64,000 bases of DNA from Conus ventricosus (lineage: Eukaryota > Mollusca > Gastropoda > Neogastropoda > Conidae), in contig CM031601.1 in assembly GCA_018398815.1 (NCBI GenBank), positions 36,160,486 through 36,224,485 on the forward strand, given 5' to 3'. The notes beneath the pieces were generated by a model. The model was not told the DNA's origin. It worked only from the letters and a program-made list of their open reading frames with translations, and made no database searches. Positions 22,660-34,327 of this stretch are shown here, one piece after another. A program made the translations under genes and the position numbers. Position 1 is the first letter of the stretch; each line of letters starts with the position of its first letter.

Positions 22660-23771
22660 GATCGACTCAGCTGCGGTTCTGTCGATCCCATCCCTGCATC
22701 CTGTGTACAGCTCAGCTGAGGTTCTGCTGTACACATCTCAGTCACCTTGGCCGAATCACAGATGCAGGTACCCCCTTCTGCTGGGGGATAAAGGGTTGGG
22801 TGATGCGAAGTTCTCACGGTGATCGACTCAGCTACAGTTCTGTTGATCCCATCCCTACATCCAGTGTACAGCTCAGCCGAGGTTCTGCTGCACACGTCTT
22901 GGTCGCCAGGGCTCAATCACGGATGCAGGTACACCCTTTTTTGGGGGATAAAGGGTTGGGTGATGCGAATTCTGAAGGCTTAGCCCATTCTTCATCCCTT
23001 CTCCCAATTTCAGCCCGGCTCGTGCCAGCGCAGCCATTGGGCGGGCCAAGGGAGACAACTTCTTTATGGGTGCCCGATGCTCAGTCAGCACTGGTTGTCT
23101 CCCTTCTTCTGCCCCTGCCTGGCTTCGCCCCTACTCTTGCCTCGCGCAGCCATTGGGCGGGCCAAGGGAGACAACTTCTTTATGGGTGTCCGATGCTCAG
23201 TCAGCACTGGTTGTCTCCATTCTTCTGCCCTGCCTGGCTTCGCCCCTACTCATTCGAGACAGAATGCGTGGTTTCCTTGGCAGTTGCCAGGCAACCCGCG
23301 GTGGGCTGGACTCTCAGGGTCCCCCTGTGCCTGCTTGGGCTAGCAGGCACAGCTTCTGCGCCCCTCTTCGTTGAGGCAGTGCCCTCAGCCTTAGGTTCCA
23401 TGGGCCCTTCACATGGCTCAATGGCAGCGTTTCTAGACCATGGGACTTCCTCAGTCCCCTGCCCAGGGGTTTCCATGGTGGTCCAGCTATTTGCTCAGCG
23501 CTCCAGCAGCGCAGACCTCTCCTTTGCCTGCCCTTCCAGCCCACCTGGTGGCAGATCCCTCCCCAAGGGTTCTCTCAGGATCAGTCCACCGAGGTCTGTC
23601 AGGCTTGCCCCCATGCATGTCCACATCGAGGTCGGTCATCTCCTCTGCCTGTGGTGCAGAGCTGACAGACTCAGTGTCAGAGGATGAGGACCCGATACCC
23701 TCTTCCTTCTCCTTTCATGACTCGATGGCCCTCCTGGCCTCGTATGTGCACTCAGCCGTGTCCACAGCTGA
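22660..23771 (+). pseudogene. DIRS-like gag region with internal tandem duplications
   Basis: DIRS sequence resumes after the LINE. A 158-bp tandem duplication (22660-22817 and 22818-22974) is followed by a 118-bp one (about 23028-23145 and 23146-23255). An open frame 22800-23687 runs through, but it mixes phases. The acidic, Ser-rich segment SVSEDEDPIPSSFSFHDS near 23670-23720 is the part I associate with DIRS gag proteins. It breaks at 23771, where another LINE begins. Confidence 0.6.
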
Positions 23772-24694
23772 ATTCCTCTAAGGGAGTGATTCGATGCCCA
23801 GATCTTAAAGGTGTCTCAGAGGCAGAGATCAAAGCGGAACTTGCTTCCCAGGGTGTGACAGAGGTGCATAGGGTGACAGTTAAAAATGGTGCAGAAAGAG
23901 TGCCCACCAACACCCTCTTTCTGACATACTGTAACCCTTTGTTACCTCCGGTCATCAAAGTGGGATACTTAAATGTCCGTGTACAAATGTATGTCCCATC
24001 CCCGTTGAGGTGTTTCAGATGCCAGAAATTTGGACATGTCAGAGATCGCTGTTCTGGGGAGGAGATGTGTGGTGTTTGTTGCAAGGCAACCCATGATGGG
24101 CTGTGTAAAGACCCGGCTCATTGTGCGAACTGCGGTGGCGACCACCCCTCCTCTTCACGCAACTGCCCTGTTTGGATCCAGGAGTCCAACATCCAGAAAG
24201 TTAAAACTGAAAAGAAGATCTCGTTTTTTGAGGCACGTAAGCAGGTTGTTGGCAGTCAGACGCCAACAGTATCTTCCTATGCTTCCGCTATAAAGAAAGT
24301 TTCGACCCATTCAGTCTGCTGCCAGACTAACGAATTTCCTTTCACCAAAACATTGCCAGGAAAAATGTTAAGCTCTGGTGGAAGCAAGTCCACCACCTCC
24401 CAACCCAAAGTGAATGCTCCTGGTGGAGGCAAGAAATCCGCCACCCCTCAGACTGCCCAGCAGTCTACTCCATCTGCTGCTGGGCAGGTTAAAAAGCCAG
24501 CCCTCCCGCCTCAAACTTCTGTGGGCAGTGCCCGTGCGGGCAAGGGAGTTCAACCAAGTGTGGAGATGGTGGAGATGAGAAAGAAACCTCCACCATCTTC
24601 AACATCCAGGCCTTCTTCACCTGTGGGCAAGTCTGCCAGCAGGTCTGAAGACCCAAACAGTCCAGTGAAACTAAGTATAAATTTGCTCCATTGA
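23772..24694 (+). pseudogene. LINE ORF1, gag-like zinc-knuckle protein (5' truncated)
   Basis: An uninterrupted frame of about 307 codons. An RRM-like region near the start is followed by zinc knuckles: CFRCQKFGHVRDRC (CX2CX4HX4C), a second Cys-rich unit, and CANCGGDHPSSSRNC. The C-terminal third is a basic Ser/Pro/Lys-rich tail. ORF1 proteins of this type bind the element RNA in the cytoplasm. The stop is followed 55 bases later by the ORF2 start. The true N-terminus is missing, but a related ORF1 start is kept in the copy at 21407. Confidence 0.85.
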
Positions 24695-24749
24695 ACGCAG
24701 ACGATGACGAGGAGATGACCTGATTTCTCTCCTACTCATCCTCTGCACC

Positions 24750-25545
24750 ATGGACAGTACAATAATCCATTGGAATATCCGTGGCCTAAATTCAAACTTT
24801 GAGGAGCTGCAGCTTCTGTGTCGAACTATAAAACCTTCCGTCGTGGCTCTTCAGGAAACTAAAATTCAAAGCCAGAGGACCTTCACTCTTTCTGGCTTTA
24901 ATATTCTTTCCAAACCTGCACAACCATCCACACTGGGACTATCAGGCGGTGTTGCCCTTCTTTTACATAAAACTTTGCTGTTTTAGTCCTGTCGCTCTGA
25001 CTACCCCCCTTCAGGCTGTAGCTGCGAGAATCACTCTCCACAAAACTGTCACAATCTGCTCACTATATCTGCCACCTTCTGTCCCGGTTTGTCGTCAGGA
25101 CCTTGTCAGTCTGATTGGAGAACTTCCTCGACCTTTTTTGCTGTTGGGTGACTTTAATAGACACAATCCTCTTTGGGGTAGTGTCGGTTCGTCATCCAGA
25201 GGTCTGCTTCTTGAAGATGTCCTTTCTGACTTTGATTTGTGTTGTCTGAACGATGGATCTCCAACTTACCTCCACTCTTCTACAGGCTCACTTTCGTGTT
25301 TAGATTTGTCGATTTGTGACCCCTCGCTGGTCCTGGACTATGAGTGGTCTGTCCATGATGATCTGCACGCAAGTGACCATTTCCCAGTTCTTTTAAAACC
25401 TGTATTAACTGAAACTGCCTCTGTCTCACAACATCTTAATTATAAGAAGGCAAACTGGGATCTTTTTGCAACCAATATTTCAAAAGAATTCCGGGAAATT
25501 GATTTTCTTCAGAGTCCAGACCCAGCCGAATCTCTAACACTGTGA
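24750..25545 (+). pseudogene. LINE ORF2, AP endonuclease domain only
   Basis: Starts MDSTIIHWNIRGLNSNFEE, the normal opening of an APE-type endonuclease. The conserved QETK, GDFN and SDHFP words follow in order, carrying the metal-binding and catalytic residues. One frameshift at about 24980 separates the two open parts. The frame stops at 25545, and scrambled ORF2 sequence reaches about 25800. Domain and order fit the I superfamily of LINEs. The same region in better shape is at 51603-52325. Confidence 0.88.
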
Positions 25546-25873
25546 TAAACTGTGCTAAAACCTGTATTCCAATGTCTTCCGACAAACTCCAGCTGCCCAA
25601 AACACCCTAGTTTAATTCTGACTGCCATCACATTTCAAGGGTACGCAAACGGGCTCAGCGTCGTGTATACCAACGACCTTCAGGTCCCAACGCTTGAGCC
25701 CATCAGAAACTCCGTGCCAAATCGAGACACACTTTCAAAATCAGTAAACGTCAGTCTTGGAGAAACTTTTGCTCCAGGCTGACATCTAAAACTTCAAAGA
25801 AAAAAGGGTGACAGCCCTGATGTGGCCCTTTGCGGTTGGCTGGGCTATAAGCAACATTATCTTATCTTATCTT

Positions 25874-26990
25874 ACCTCTCAAGAGGCCAGGGCTCCCTGG
25901 CCTTCCACAGTGGAGATCGCCTTGGGTGGGCTACCTTTCTCGGTCCCCCCCCCCCCCCCCCTCCTCTCTTAAAAGAGTCAGGCATAGTAGCCGACTCTAT
26001 GAGGAGGGCACAAAGTAAGACTAGAGGCAGGGAGACACAGGACATTCCACCTGGTTCTGTGCCTGATTTTCCCGGAGCATTAGTGTTTGGGAAGTTTCTT
26101 AAGCTGGAAAAGCTCCCCTTTGCACGGAAGGTCTTTATGGTCCATGAGTCTATCCCAGACTCCCGTCTTTCCCTTTCCCAAGAGGACCTCCTCCTTTTCC
26201 AGAAGAGGTCTCGTTCTTAACCACGGCAGATCCGCTCCCAGAGTGATGCCTCACAGATTGGGAGGAGACTGCTAGGAGGGGGCTGGAGGCGGTTTCACTG
26301 ATGGATGTCTTCTAGGTCTGGTATCCCCCCTTAAGGACCCGGACTCGGAGTCCTTTGCTCTCTGCCAGTCAGCAGGTCTGAGAGCCAGTCTGGGCTGCGT
26401 GATTCAAACAACAAGTACACCTGTTTGCCACCAGGTTCAACCGCCGCCACCAGCTATATGTATCTACAGTCTGGATCCGGAGGCTTTGGCTGTGGACGCT
26501 CTGTCCATCCCGTGATCGGGCCTGATAGGCTATGCCTTCCCTCCATTCCCTCATCCTGAGGAAAGTTCTATGGAAAGGGAGGGAAGACTTGGCCACACTG
26601 ATTCTCGTGGCCGCCCGCTGGGCAGCCCAAGCGTGGTTTCCACACCTGCTGCACCTGTCCCATGTGCCTCCGATATAGCTCGCCCTGACAACAAGGTCCC
26701 TGCTCCAGCCACAGTCAGGCATTCCGCACAATAATCCAGCCGTGCTAAACCTTCATGCCTGGCTACTGTGCACCCCCTCAGTCTTCGTTCAGGAAGAGGA
26801 AAAAACGCGGACACCGACAGTGTGTGGTGTTGGTGGTGTTTAGTGACTGTCATGCATGAAGACCGGTGTGGTGGTGGTAGCGAAGAACAAAAGCTGACCT
26901 GTTGTCCTGAGGCTTTTAATCGTTTTGTTCTTTTCCGTGACGGTGGCCAATTCGCTGACTATCTTTCTTTGTTGACGTTAACTTGTTTCC
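25874..26990 (+). pseudogene. DIRS-like gag end and RT/RNase H C-terminal remnant
   Basis: Open frame to 26220 with PGALVFGKFLKLEKLPFARK near its centre, which I read as the end of a DIRS gag. A poly(C) run sits at 25947-25963. After a broken stretch, 26440-26770 keeps words of the RT/RNase H C-terminus in the same orientation (VDALSIP near 26492, YAFPPFP near 26528, and a final LHAW near 26752). Most of the reverse transcriptase is gone. 26780-26990 is unassigned. Confidence 0.6.
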
Positions 26991-26994
26991 TTCT

Positions 26995-27112
<118 letters not shown>

Positions 27113-27757
27113 GTGTATTCCAATCCTCCTGCCAGAGGTCTCTCACATAATCGTTAATTTTGGGTTTCAGATCTGAGCAGGGGATATAAATGTTGGACAA
27201 TTTCTCTCTTGTGGTATTCTTGGCTAAACGATCAATCGTTTCATCCCCTTTGATGCCAACATGACCAGGAACCCAAGCCAGAATAATGTTGTAACCATCT
27301 GCTTTCAACTTGGTAAAAAGTTCAAAGAAGTCAAAAGTTCTGGATGCTGAAGGTTGCGGCCGGCTATGGGCTCCAAAGCTGACAGCGAATCTGACAGAAC
27401 CAGAAAGTCCTTCTTCGTGGATTGTGAGATTATCCTCAGCGCCAGAACCAGAGCTGTAAGTTCAGCAGAATAGACAGAAGCATCTGGAGGTATATATTCT
27501 AACAGTATCTGAGAAGGAGCACCAGGGCAATAGGCTGCACAGGCCACTCCATCCTCAGACTTGGAACCGTCAGTGAAAATTTTCTGATAGGATGGGAATT
27601 TTGAACAGAGGTCAGCATACAAGGCCTTGTATGCCAGAGAGCTGGTAGACTCTTTACGAAAAGCTGCAAGATCAAAACGAATCTCTGGTGTGAAAAAGGT
27701 CCACGGAGGCTCATCTGGAAACTTGGAAAAATCGGACACAACTCCTAGGTCTAGACC
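27113..27757 (-). mobile_element. LINE fragment with RNase H domain, minus strand
   Basis: Reads from a position encoding GLDLGVVSDFSKFPDEPPW (27757) through RNase H. The RNase H words are FTDGSKSEDG, YSAELTALVLAL, LVLSDSLSAL and LAWVPGHVGI, followed by DETIDRLAK. These words hold the D-E-D-D catalytic set of RNase H. It stops at the microsatellite. A frame change at about 27308 splits it. It stands head to head with the plus-strand LINE starting at 27758. Confidence 0.88.
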
Positions 27758-29432
27758 TGTCAAAGAGGCCAAATTTCTAGGGTTATCTTTGACCAGAAAC
27801 TTAACTTTCTCAGCCATATTAAAAACCTCAAAACTGCTTGCCAGAAAGCACTGAATATTCTGCGGGTCGTAGCGCACACCGACTGGGGCGCTGATAAGAA
27901 AACTTTGCTGCACCTCTACAGAGCCTTGGTCCGTTCCAAACTGGACTACGGTTGTGCTGTGTACTACGGCTCTGCAAGATCATCTTACCTCAAACTCTTG
28001 GACCCTATCCACCATCAAGGGCTTCGTCTCTGTCTTGGAGCGTTCCGCACCACCCCTGTGTACAGTCTGTATGCAGAGGCGGGTGAACCTTCACTGTCCA
28101 ACCGCAGGCTGAAACTGTCTTTGAATTATTATATCCGACTGTTCTCAGAACCGCAGAATCCTGCCTATGACTGTGTCTTTGACCCTCCATTCCAAAGTAA
28201 GTTTGAAAACAACCCGAAATGTATTCCGCCGTTTGGTCTTCGTATGCGGCCTCGCGTGCGGAATGCAGGTCTAGACCTAGGAGTTGTGTCCGATTTTTCC
28301 AAGTTTCCGGATCAACCTCCGTGGACCTTTTTCACACCAGAGATTCGTTTCGATCTTGCAGCTTTTCGTAAAGAGTCTACCAACTCTCTGGCATACAAGG
28401 CATTGTATGCTGAGCTCTGTTCGAAATTCCCATCCTGTCAAAAAGTTTTCACTGACGGTTCCAAGTCTGAAAATGGAGTGGCCTGTGCAGCCTACTGCCC
28501 TGGGGCTCCTTCTCAGATACTGTTGGAACATATACATTCAGATGCTTCTGTCTATTCTGCTGAACTTACTGCTCTGGTTCTGGCTTTGAAGATAATTTCA
28601 CATTCTTCGAAGAAGGACTTTCTGGTTCTGTCGGATTCGCTGTCAGCTTTGGAGGCTATAGCTGGCCGCAACCTTCAGCATCCAGAACTTTTACTTTTTT
28701 TTTTTACTTTTTAGTACGTTGAAAGCGGACGGTTACAACATTACTCTTGCTTGGGTTCCTGGTCATGTTGGCATCGGCGGGAACGAAATGGTTGATCGTT
28801 TAGCCAAGAACGCCACAAGAGAGAAACTGTCCAACATTTATATCCCCTGCTCAGATGTGAAACCCAAAATTAACGATTATGTGAGAAACCTCTGGCAGGA
28901 GGATTGGAACACACAGACGAATAACAAACTCTTTCAGATCCGTCCAAAACTTAAGGACTTCCTCCCATCTACGTCGGGAGGTCGTAAAGAGGAAACGGTT
29001 CTGTGCCGGCTGCACACCGGCCATTCGTATTTTACCCATTCTTACCTTTTAAAGAGTGAAGAAGCTCCGTGGTGTATTCCATGTCATGCGCCACTCACAA
29101 TGAAACATGTTCTTTTAGAGTGTTGGGACTTGCACGATGTGAGACACAAACATTTTAACAGCGGAGCCTGATGTGTGATCCTTGAGTTTTTGAGAGAGAT
29201 TAACATTTTTCATCTGATTTAAGATTTTACGGAAGAAAGATTTTTAACGAAGTTTCTGGTGCGTTTCTAGATGATGTCATTTAAAGAGATGTGTGAAAGG
29301 TTTTTTTTTTTGTTTTTTTATTTTTATTTTATTTTTTTATGACTGGTCAGTTGATTTTAACATGGTGACAGCCCTGATGTGGCCCTTTGCGGTCGGCTGG
29401 GCTATAAGCAACATTATCGTATCGTATCGTAT
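27758..29432 (+). mobile_element. LINE 3' half: RT thumb, RNase H, zinc finger, 3' terminus
   Basis: 5' truncated. Encodes the end of the RT domain (KLDYGCAVYYGSARSSYLKL), then RNase H (FTDGSKSENG, YSAELTAL, LVLSDSLSAL, WVPGHVGIGG with NEMVDRLAK). A CCHC-like finger closes the protein (WCIPCHAPLTMKHVLLECW). A poly(T) run near 28690 breaks the frame inside RNase H. The 3' UTR, terminal module and an (ATCGT)n tail follow. This is the best copy of the 3' half in the window. Confidence 0.92.
27905..29171 (+). pseudogene. LINE ORF2 C-terminal part (RT end, RNase H, zinc finger)
   Basis: Two open pieces, 27905-28714 and 28719-29171, are one protein broken once at a T run. RNase H catalytic positions are intact: Asp in FTDGS, Glu in SAELT, Asp in LSDS and Asp in VDRLA. 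RNase H plus a C-terminal CCHC finger places the family in the I superfamily (I/Nimb-like). Confidence 0.88.
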
Positions 29433-29850
29433 GCACAAAATGCAGATCTTGATCTAGGAGTTGTGTCGGACTTCTCCAGGTTTCCAGATGAGCCTCCATG
29501 GACCTCTGTGGTGCATTTCATGTCATGTACCACTCACAATGAAACACATTCTTTTAGAGTGTTGGGACTTGCATGATGTGAGACACAAACATTTTACAGC
29601 AGATTCCATGAAAATCTTGTTCAGGGATGTTCCACCTGATGCAATCTTTGAATTTTTGAAAGAGATTAACATTTTTCATTGAATCTGAGATTTTATAGTG
29701 GAAAGATTTTTAACATTTCGGTTAGGTTTTTAGAAGATGTATTTTAGAGAGTTGTGTGAATGAATAACTTGTGAGTTGACTGTAACGCGGCGACAGCCCT
29801 GATATGGCCCTTTGTGGTTGGCTGGGCTGTAAGCAACATTACCTTACCTT
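29433..29850 (+). mobile_element. LINE, short internally deleted copy
   Basis: Starts with the codons for DLDLGVVSDFSRFPDEPPWT and jumps at about 29505, inside the frame, to the zinc-finger codons (HFMSCTTHNETH region). It then continues through FRDVPPDAIFEFLKEI, the 3' UTR, the terminal module and a (CCTTA)n tail. RNase H is deleted. It abuts the previous LINE tail directly. Confidence 0.85.
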
Positions 29851-29869
29851 ACTTTAAGGATCAAGCTCA

Positions 29870-30890
29870 CAGGACAAGTACACAGGGGATATACAGTGTC
29901 CACTGGAACGGCTGGCTTTCTTAGTGCTCCACCCATATGGTGTCTCCCCACTCCCCCTCTCACTTTCAGTTAGTGAACAACCTCGCCTTTCTCTCGTCTG
30001 AGGAAAAGCTCTCAGCCTCCTCTGTGAGGGGTCACAGGGCAGCTGTCAACACCACCATCCGCCAGTTAGGTGGCCCTTCCTTTGCAGACGACCCCCTCCT
30101 GTGGGATCAAGTCAGGGGAGCCGCTCTACAAGAGGGTCTAACCACCCGCCATACCCCAGCGTGGGTTCCCTTTCTAGTCCTCTCCTCCCTGAGGTTCCCT
30201 CCCTATGAGCTCATCAGGGAGCATTCTCTGAAGTTCCTCTCCTTCAAGACAGCCTTTCCTGTTTCTCTGGCTTCGCGGAGGCGCTGCAGTGAAGTCCATG
30301 CTTTTAGTGGGCTTCCCTGGGATGTAGTTTTCGAACCTGATGGCTCGATATCTCTTCTGTTCCTCCCCAAATTCTTAGCCAAAAACCAGTTGCCAGGTTC
30401 CCCTCTCCAACTATCTCCATTCATCTTCTGATTTCTGTCCTGGCCCCAGACATTGAAGAGCGCAGTCTCTGTCCGGTGCGTGCCCTGCGCGTGTGTAGAA
30501 AGCGGATGAAGTCTTCTTGCTCTAAGCACAGCGCCTCCTGTTTCTCTCTTACAATGACAGTTACAAGGAGGACATCAGACGCTCATTGATCTCTCGATCC
30601 CTGAGAGAAGTAATCAAAGCTGCATATGCGAGGCATGACGCGGATTTGGCTGTCTTTTTACCAAGGCTTCATTAAATTAGAGCATGGGCCTCGTTGCTGG
30701 CAGTTGCTCACAATGCCAACATTCAAAGTGTCCTGGACTCCGCATATTGGCATTCCCCAGACACCTTCATTCAGTTTTACTTGTGCGACATCTCCTGTCT
30801 GCGCCATGATGGGTCCAAAGGCATCACTTTAGCTAAACACCCCATCTCTGCCACACGCCCTAGCTCTTCTCGCTCCTCCAAACGTTAACC
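29870..30890 (+). pseudogene. tyrosine recombinase of the DIRS-like element
   Basis: The open part 29937-30431 carries an N-terminal SAM-like segment (SSVRGHRAAVNTTIRQLGG) and then the catalytic domain entrance. LASRRRCSEVHAFSG has the first catalytic Arg in the RRxSE context used by DIRS recombinases, followed by FEPDGSISLLFLPKFLAKNQ. A break at 30431 is followed by decayed downstream sequence. This includes a region near 30740-30790 that I read as the C-terminal end, with words like YWHSPDTFIQFYL in another frame. The final catalytic Tyr cannot be assigned with confidence. It lies before the right inverted repeat, as in DIRS elements. Confidence 0.75.
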
Positions 30891-31071
30891 AGGCGAGCCG
30901 TCCTTCCTAGTAATGCTACTCTGCATTAGTGAGCCACGGTACAGTATGTGTAATTAAAAAAATTTTCTTCTAAAATTATGTTTAACATACTTACCGTGAC
31001 TCACGCAGAGTCCCACCCTTCCTCCCCGCCTTCCCGGTTCCTATAGGATTTCACAGAGTATTGGTTACCTT

Positions 31072-31207
31072 GAAAAGAGGAATGATCTAGGCATATGCAA
31101 GACACCAGGCCCCTTCAGGGTTCTTGTCTGTACAGACTTTATTGTGTACGGGGCAGGAATAGCAAACTGGTGTCGCTTATTGCATTATGAGCCATGGTAA
31201 GTATGTT
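31072..31207 (-). repeat. right inverted terminal repeat of the DIRS-like element
   Basis: Complementary to 20891-21027. Ends GCATTATGAGCCATGGTAAG. Confidence 0.85.
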
Positions 31208-31462
31208 GGATTCAACGTAGTCTTAGAAGAAATTTTTCTTTTTCTACATAAGAGTCCATTTAACCTACAAGACTTGATAAGTCAATGATTTGGTTTACAC
31301 AATTTGGCATCGCCAATCCAAAACCACCTCTTTGTTTTTCTTCTCGAAATTCCCCAGTTAAAGTGAGTATTTTATAATTAACTTTTGCTTTGGCAAATGA
31401 ATTTTCCTCTCTTGATTAGTAAAAACAAAATGAAGATGAACATTTTCACTTTTTTTTTCCAT

Positions 31463-31535
<73 letters not shown>

Positions 31536-31823
31536 TTGCTTAAGACATAAGGGTATTGAGAATATTAACAATGGAATGCCATGATGGCAGTTTTTTCTCA
31601 TCGTCTTTTTCACATTCATATGTATTACTTGTTCAAATTCAATTTCTTTTTTCCCAAAACCTTTATTGGCCTATCAAAGATATTGGTCAACACAAACCAC
31701 TCTTTCTTTTTACCTGACTGTCATGTTAGGTGGACTTCTCTGTATTTTTGTAATATTAACATAACATCACATTATTTTTGTTTGTCCATATTCCGATGCT
31801 GTTATCATGTGTTTTCACTGCAG
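31208..31823. repeat. intron sequence with (TA)n
   Basis: Unique-looking AT-rich DNA with an interrupted (TA)n at about 31464-31536, ending at the pyrimidine tract of the exon at 31824. Confidence 0.85.
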
Positions 31824-31894
31824 GTCATTACAACCCGATCACAGGCGCTGACTACAAAGATCTGGCCCCTAATCACCATGCCCTGCATGTTAAG
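31824..31894 (+). CDS. JPT/HN1-like protein, exon C
   Basis: A 71-nt exon with strong signals at both ends: acceptor TTTTCACTGCAG at 31812-31823 and donor AAG/GTAAGTG at 31892-31901. It supplies two bases to a split glycine codon and then 23 codons, including YNPITGADY. Jupiter-family proteins often carry an NPITG-type motif between their PPGG blocks. It ends on a codon boundary, matching the phase-0 start of the last exon. It stands alone between the right inverted repeat of the DIRS-like element (ends 31207) and a pogo element (starts about 31926), only about 30 bases from the latter. Confidence 0.75.
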
Positions 31895-31936
31895 GTAAGT
31901 GGACACTCTTTCATCACTCTTTCCACTACAGTAGAA

Positions 31937-31987
31937 TAGGATAGGATAATGTTGCTTATAGCCCAGCCGACCGCAAAGGGCCACATC
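31937..31987 (-). mobile_element. tail-only LINE insertion
   Basis: On the minus strand only the terminal module AGCCCTGATGTGGCCCTTTG to AAGCAACATTAT and a (CCTAT)n tail are present. The 13-bp duplication ACTACAGTAGAAT, part of the pogo terminus, lies on both sides (about 31925-31937 and 31986-31999). Confidence 0.9.
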
Positions 31988-32453
31988 AGGGCTACTACAG
32001 TAGAATCCGGTTATAAGAAACTCGGTTGTAAGAAAACTTGGCTATAACAAATCAAATGGTTTTCCCCTGCTGAGAGGATTCTTTAACATTATTTAAAATA
32101 TCTTGGATGTAAGAAACTCGGTTGTAAGAAAACGCGCTTGTAAGAAACAGGTTTAGCTGACCCTGGCGAAACTTTTCCTTGGATGTAAGAAAGTCTCGGC
32201 TGTCGAAAGAGTTTCTTGGTGGGCCTACACATACCTATATAATAAAAAAAAAACCCAACAATTCCACGATGCAGGTCACAGGAATTGGCAGGACAGGATG
32301 TGGGCCCTTTGATGTCGCCAAAGGGATGGGATAGCCGGATGTAAGCTAGACAAAACGCAGGCGCTTGATTACGAGAGGTGTTTGAACCCATCCCTGTTTC
32401 TCTCTTCACGCCAGTGCATGTTCAATGCAAGGTAAGCCTTTGTACAGTGTAAA

Positions 32454-32732
32454 GTGAAGATGGCTGACAAACACAAAAGACGAGCAATTTCGCTGAAACG
32501 AAAAATCGAAATTTTGGATGCTGTGGAGAGAAACCCGAAAAAGAAAAAGAGGTTGATTGCTGAAGAATTTCAGATTCCTCTTGCTACTTTGTGCAACATT
32601 GTAAAACAAAGGGACAAATACAAAAATCAGTTCTTGGGCAGTACAACTGACCCGCAGCTACAGCAAAAGAATAGGAAGGCGAAACATGAGGACATTGACA
32701 ATCAACTTCTGCAATGGTTTGTCCAAGCGAGG
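32454..32732 (+). pseudogene. pogo/Tigger transposase N-terminus (CENP-B-like HTH)
   Basis: About 93 codons. A basic start (MADKHKRRAISLKRKIEI) leads into a CENP-B/psq-type helix-turn-helix, with EEFQIPLATLCNIVK as its recognition segment. The beginning of the second DNA-binding helix bundle follows (DNQLLQWFVQAR). The frame then enters (CT)n and the catalytic DDD domain is not found. Such N-terminal domains bind the transposon ends in the nucleus. Confidence 0.85.
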
Positions 32733-32764
32733 TATGTTATGTTACTATCTCCACCCCCTCTGCC

Positions 32765-32768
<4 letters not shown>

Positions 32769-32806
<38 letters not shown>

Positions 32807-33163
32807 CACACACACACACTCTTTCTCCCCCTCTCTCGTTCACTCCCTCCCTCCCTCCCTCCCCCCTCTCTCTCTCTCTTTTTCTCACACACACACACTC
32901 TTTCTCCCCATTCTCCATCACTCCCTCTCTCTCTCTGTCTTTGTTTCTCGTGCATGTGCACGAATGTGAGAAGCTTGATAAATAATCAAGGAATCACGTG
33001 CTATGTTCGTATTCATTCATTCATTTCACATTTGACGACCATCAATATGTAATAGCCTACAACTTATGAGTACCTGTCAACTCCAATTCAGAATATCGCT
33101 GAGCGCTGTTAATACTGCTCGTAAATACTTGTGTGGGAGCGCGTGCCTGCGTACACACACACA

Positions 33164-33210
<47 letters not shown>

Positions 33211-33809
33211 AACTTTCATGTTCTGTTCCGATGACAAATTATAAAACAGTTCCTACCTGCATTTCAAGAGGATTCTCTACACAAGGCTTGAAATAAATCT
33301 TTTGTAGTGTGTGAAAAAGTATTGTCTCTGATGCAATCCCCAGATACAACATATTATGGTAACATATTTACATGTATTCTTGTTAAAATTAAGAATATAT
33401 ACATGTACTTGCATATTTGTAAGCACACACACACACACACACACCATCATGGATGTCTGTTGCAAAGCGGCGATGGCTTTGGTGTGTTATGGTTTATGTT
33501 TAAAACACCTTTTGGACTGAGGACTCATCCGAGAATAAGTGATTCATTTATTTATAGGTGCATTTGTTAATATTGGGAAATTTCCTTACGATTATGTTGA
33601 CTTTAACTATTTACGGTTGCATTCTAAAAAATCTCTCTTTCTCTCCCCCTCTCTCTCTCTCTCTCTCTTTCTCTTGATTTGGTGCACACTAGGAATGAAT
33701 GTGTACTAGTTGTTTGCAGGAAAGGAAGAGGGAAATGTTATTGTTCTGTTACCTCTCCCCCTTGTCAAAAGACCTCTTTGGTAATGACAATAAGATATCA
33801 AAGTCTCTT

Positions 33810-33885
<76 letters not shown>

Positions 33886-34151
33886 CACACCACATCATAC
33901 ACACACGAAGATGTTGATCCCTCTTTCTCTGTGTCATGACGGCCAATGGCTCCAAGAATAAAATCTATGCTCTCCTTTGTCACATTTTTACTCATCTATC
34001 GTGTTTGTGTGTGTGTGTGTGTGCATGTGCGTGTGTGTGTGAGTGTGTGCGAGAGAGAGATTGAGAGGGAGAGAAAGTGATAAGAAAAAGAAAACACACT
34101 AGAAGTTTTATGTCACAGGCCAAAGTTTACTTGCGAAATCAAACCAAAGAG

Positions 34152-34214
<63 letters not shown>

Positions 34215-34257
34215 ACTCTGTCTCTCTCCATGTCTCTGTTATGTGTGTGTCTCAATC

Positions 34258-34327
<70 letters not shown>
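32769..34327. repeat. (CT)n tracts inside the pogo element
   Basis: Long pyrimidine tracts at about 32769-32802, 32860-32940, 33163-33210, 33800-33885, 34156-34212 and 34260-34327, with short (CA)n neighbours. All purines lie on one strand, so they may adopt triplex forms. Confidence 0.92.

Larger units (their letters stand above)
23772..25873 (+). mobile_element. LINE (I-type), ORF1 plus endonuclease, then the 3' terminus
   Basis: 5' truncated within ORF1. Carries ORF1 (23772-24694) and the start of ORF2 with an endonuclease domain (24750-25545). A break at about 25805 is followed directly by the terminal module GGTGACAGCCCTGATGTGGC and the (CTTAT)n tail. The reverse transcriptase and RNase H are absent. 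It is inserted into the DIRS gag region; no clear target duplication was seen. Confidence 0.88.

Noticed and set aside
22800..23687. 295-codon open frame
   Set aside because: It covers duplicated DIRS-like gag sequence read partly in the wrong phase; kept only as an element remnant.
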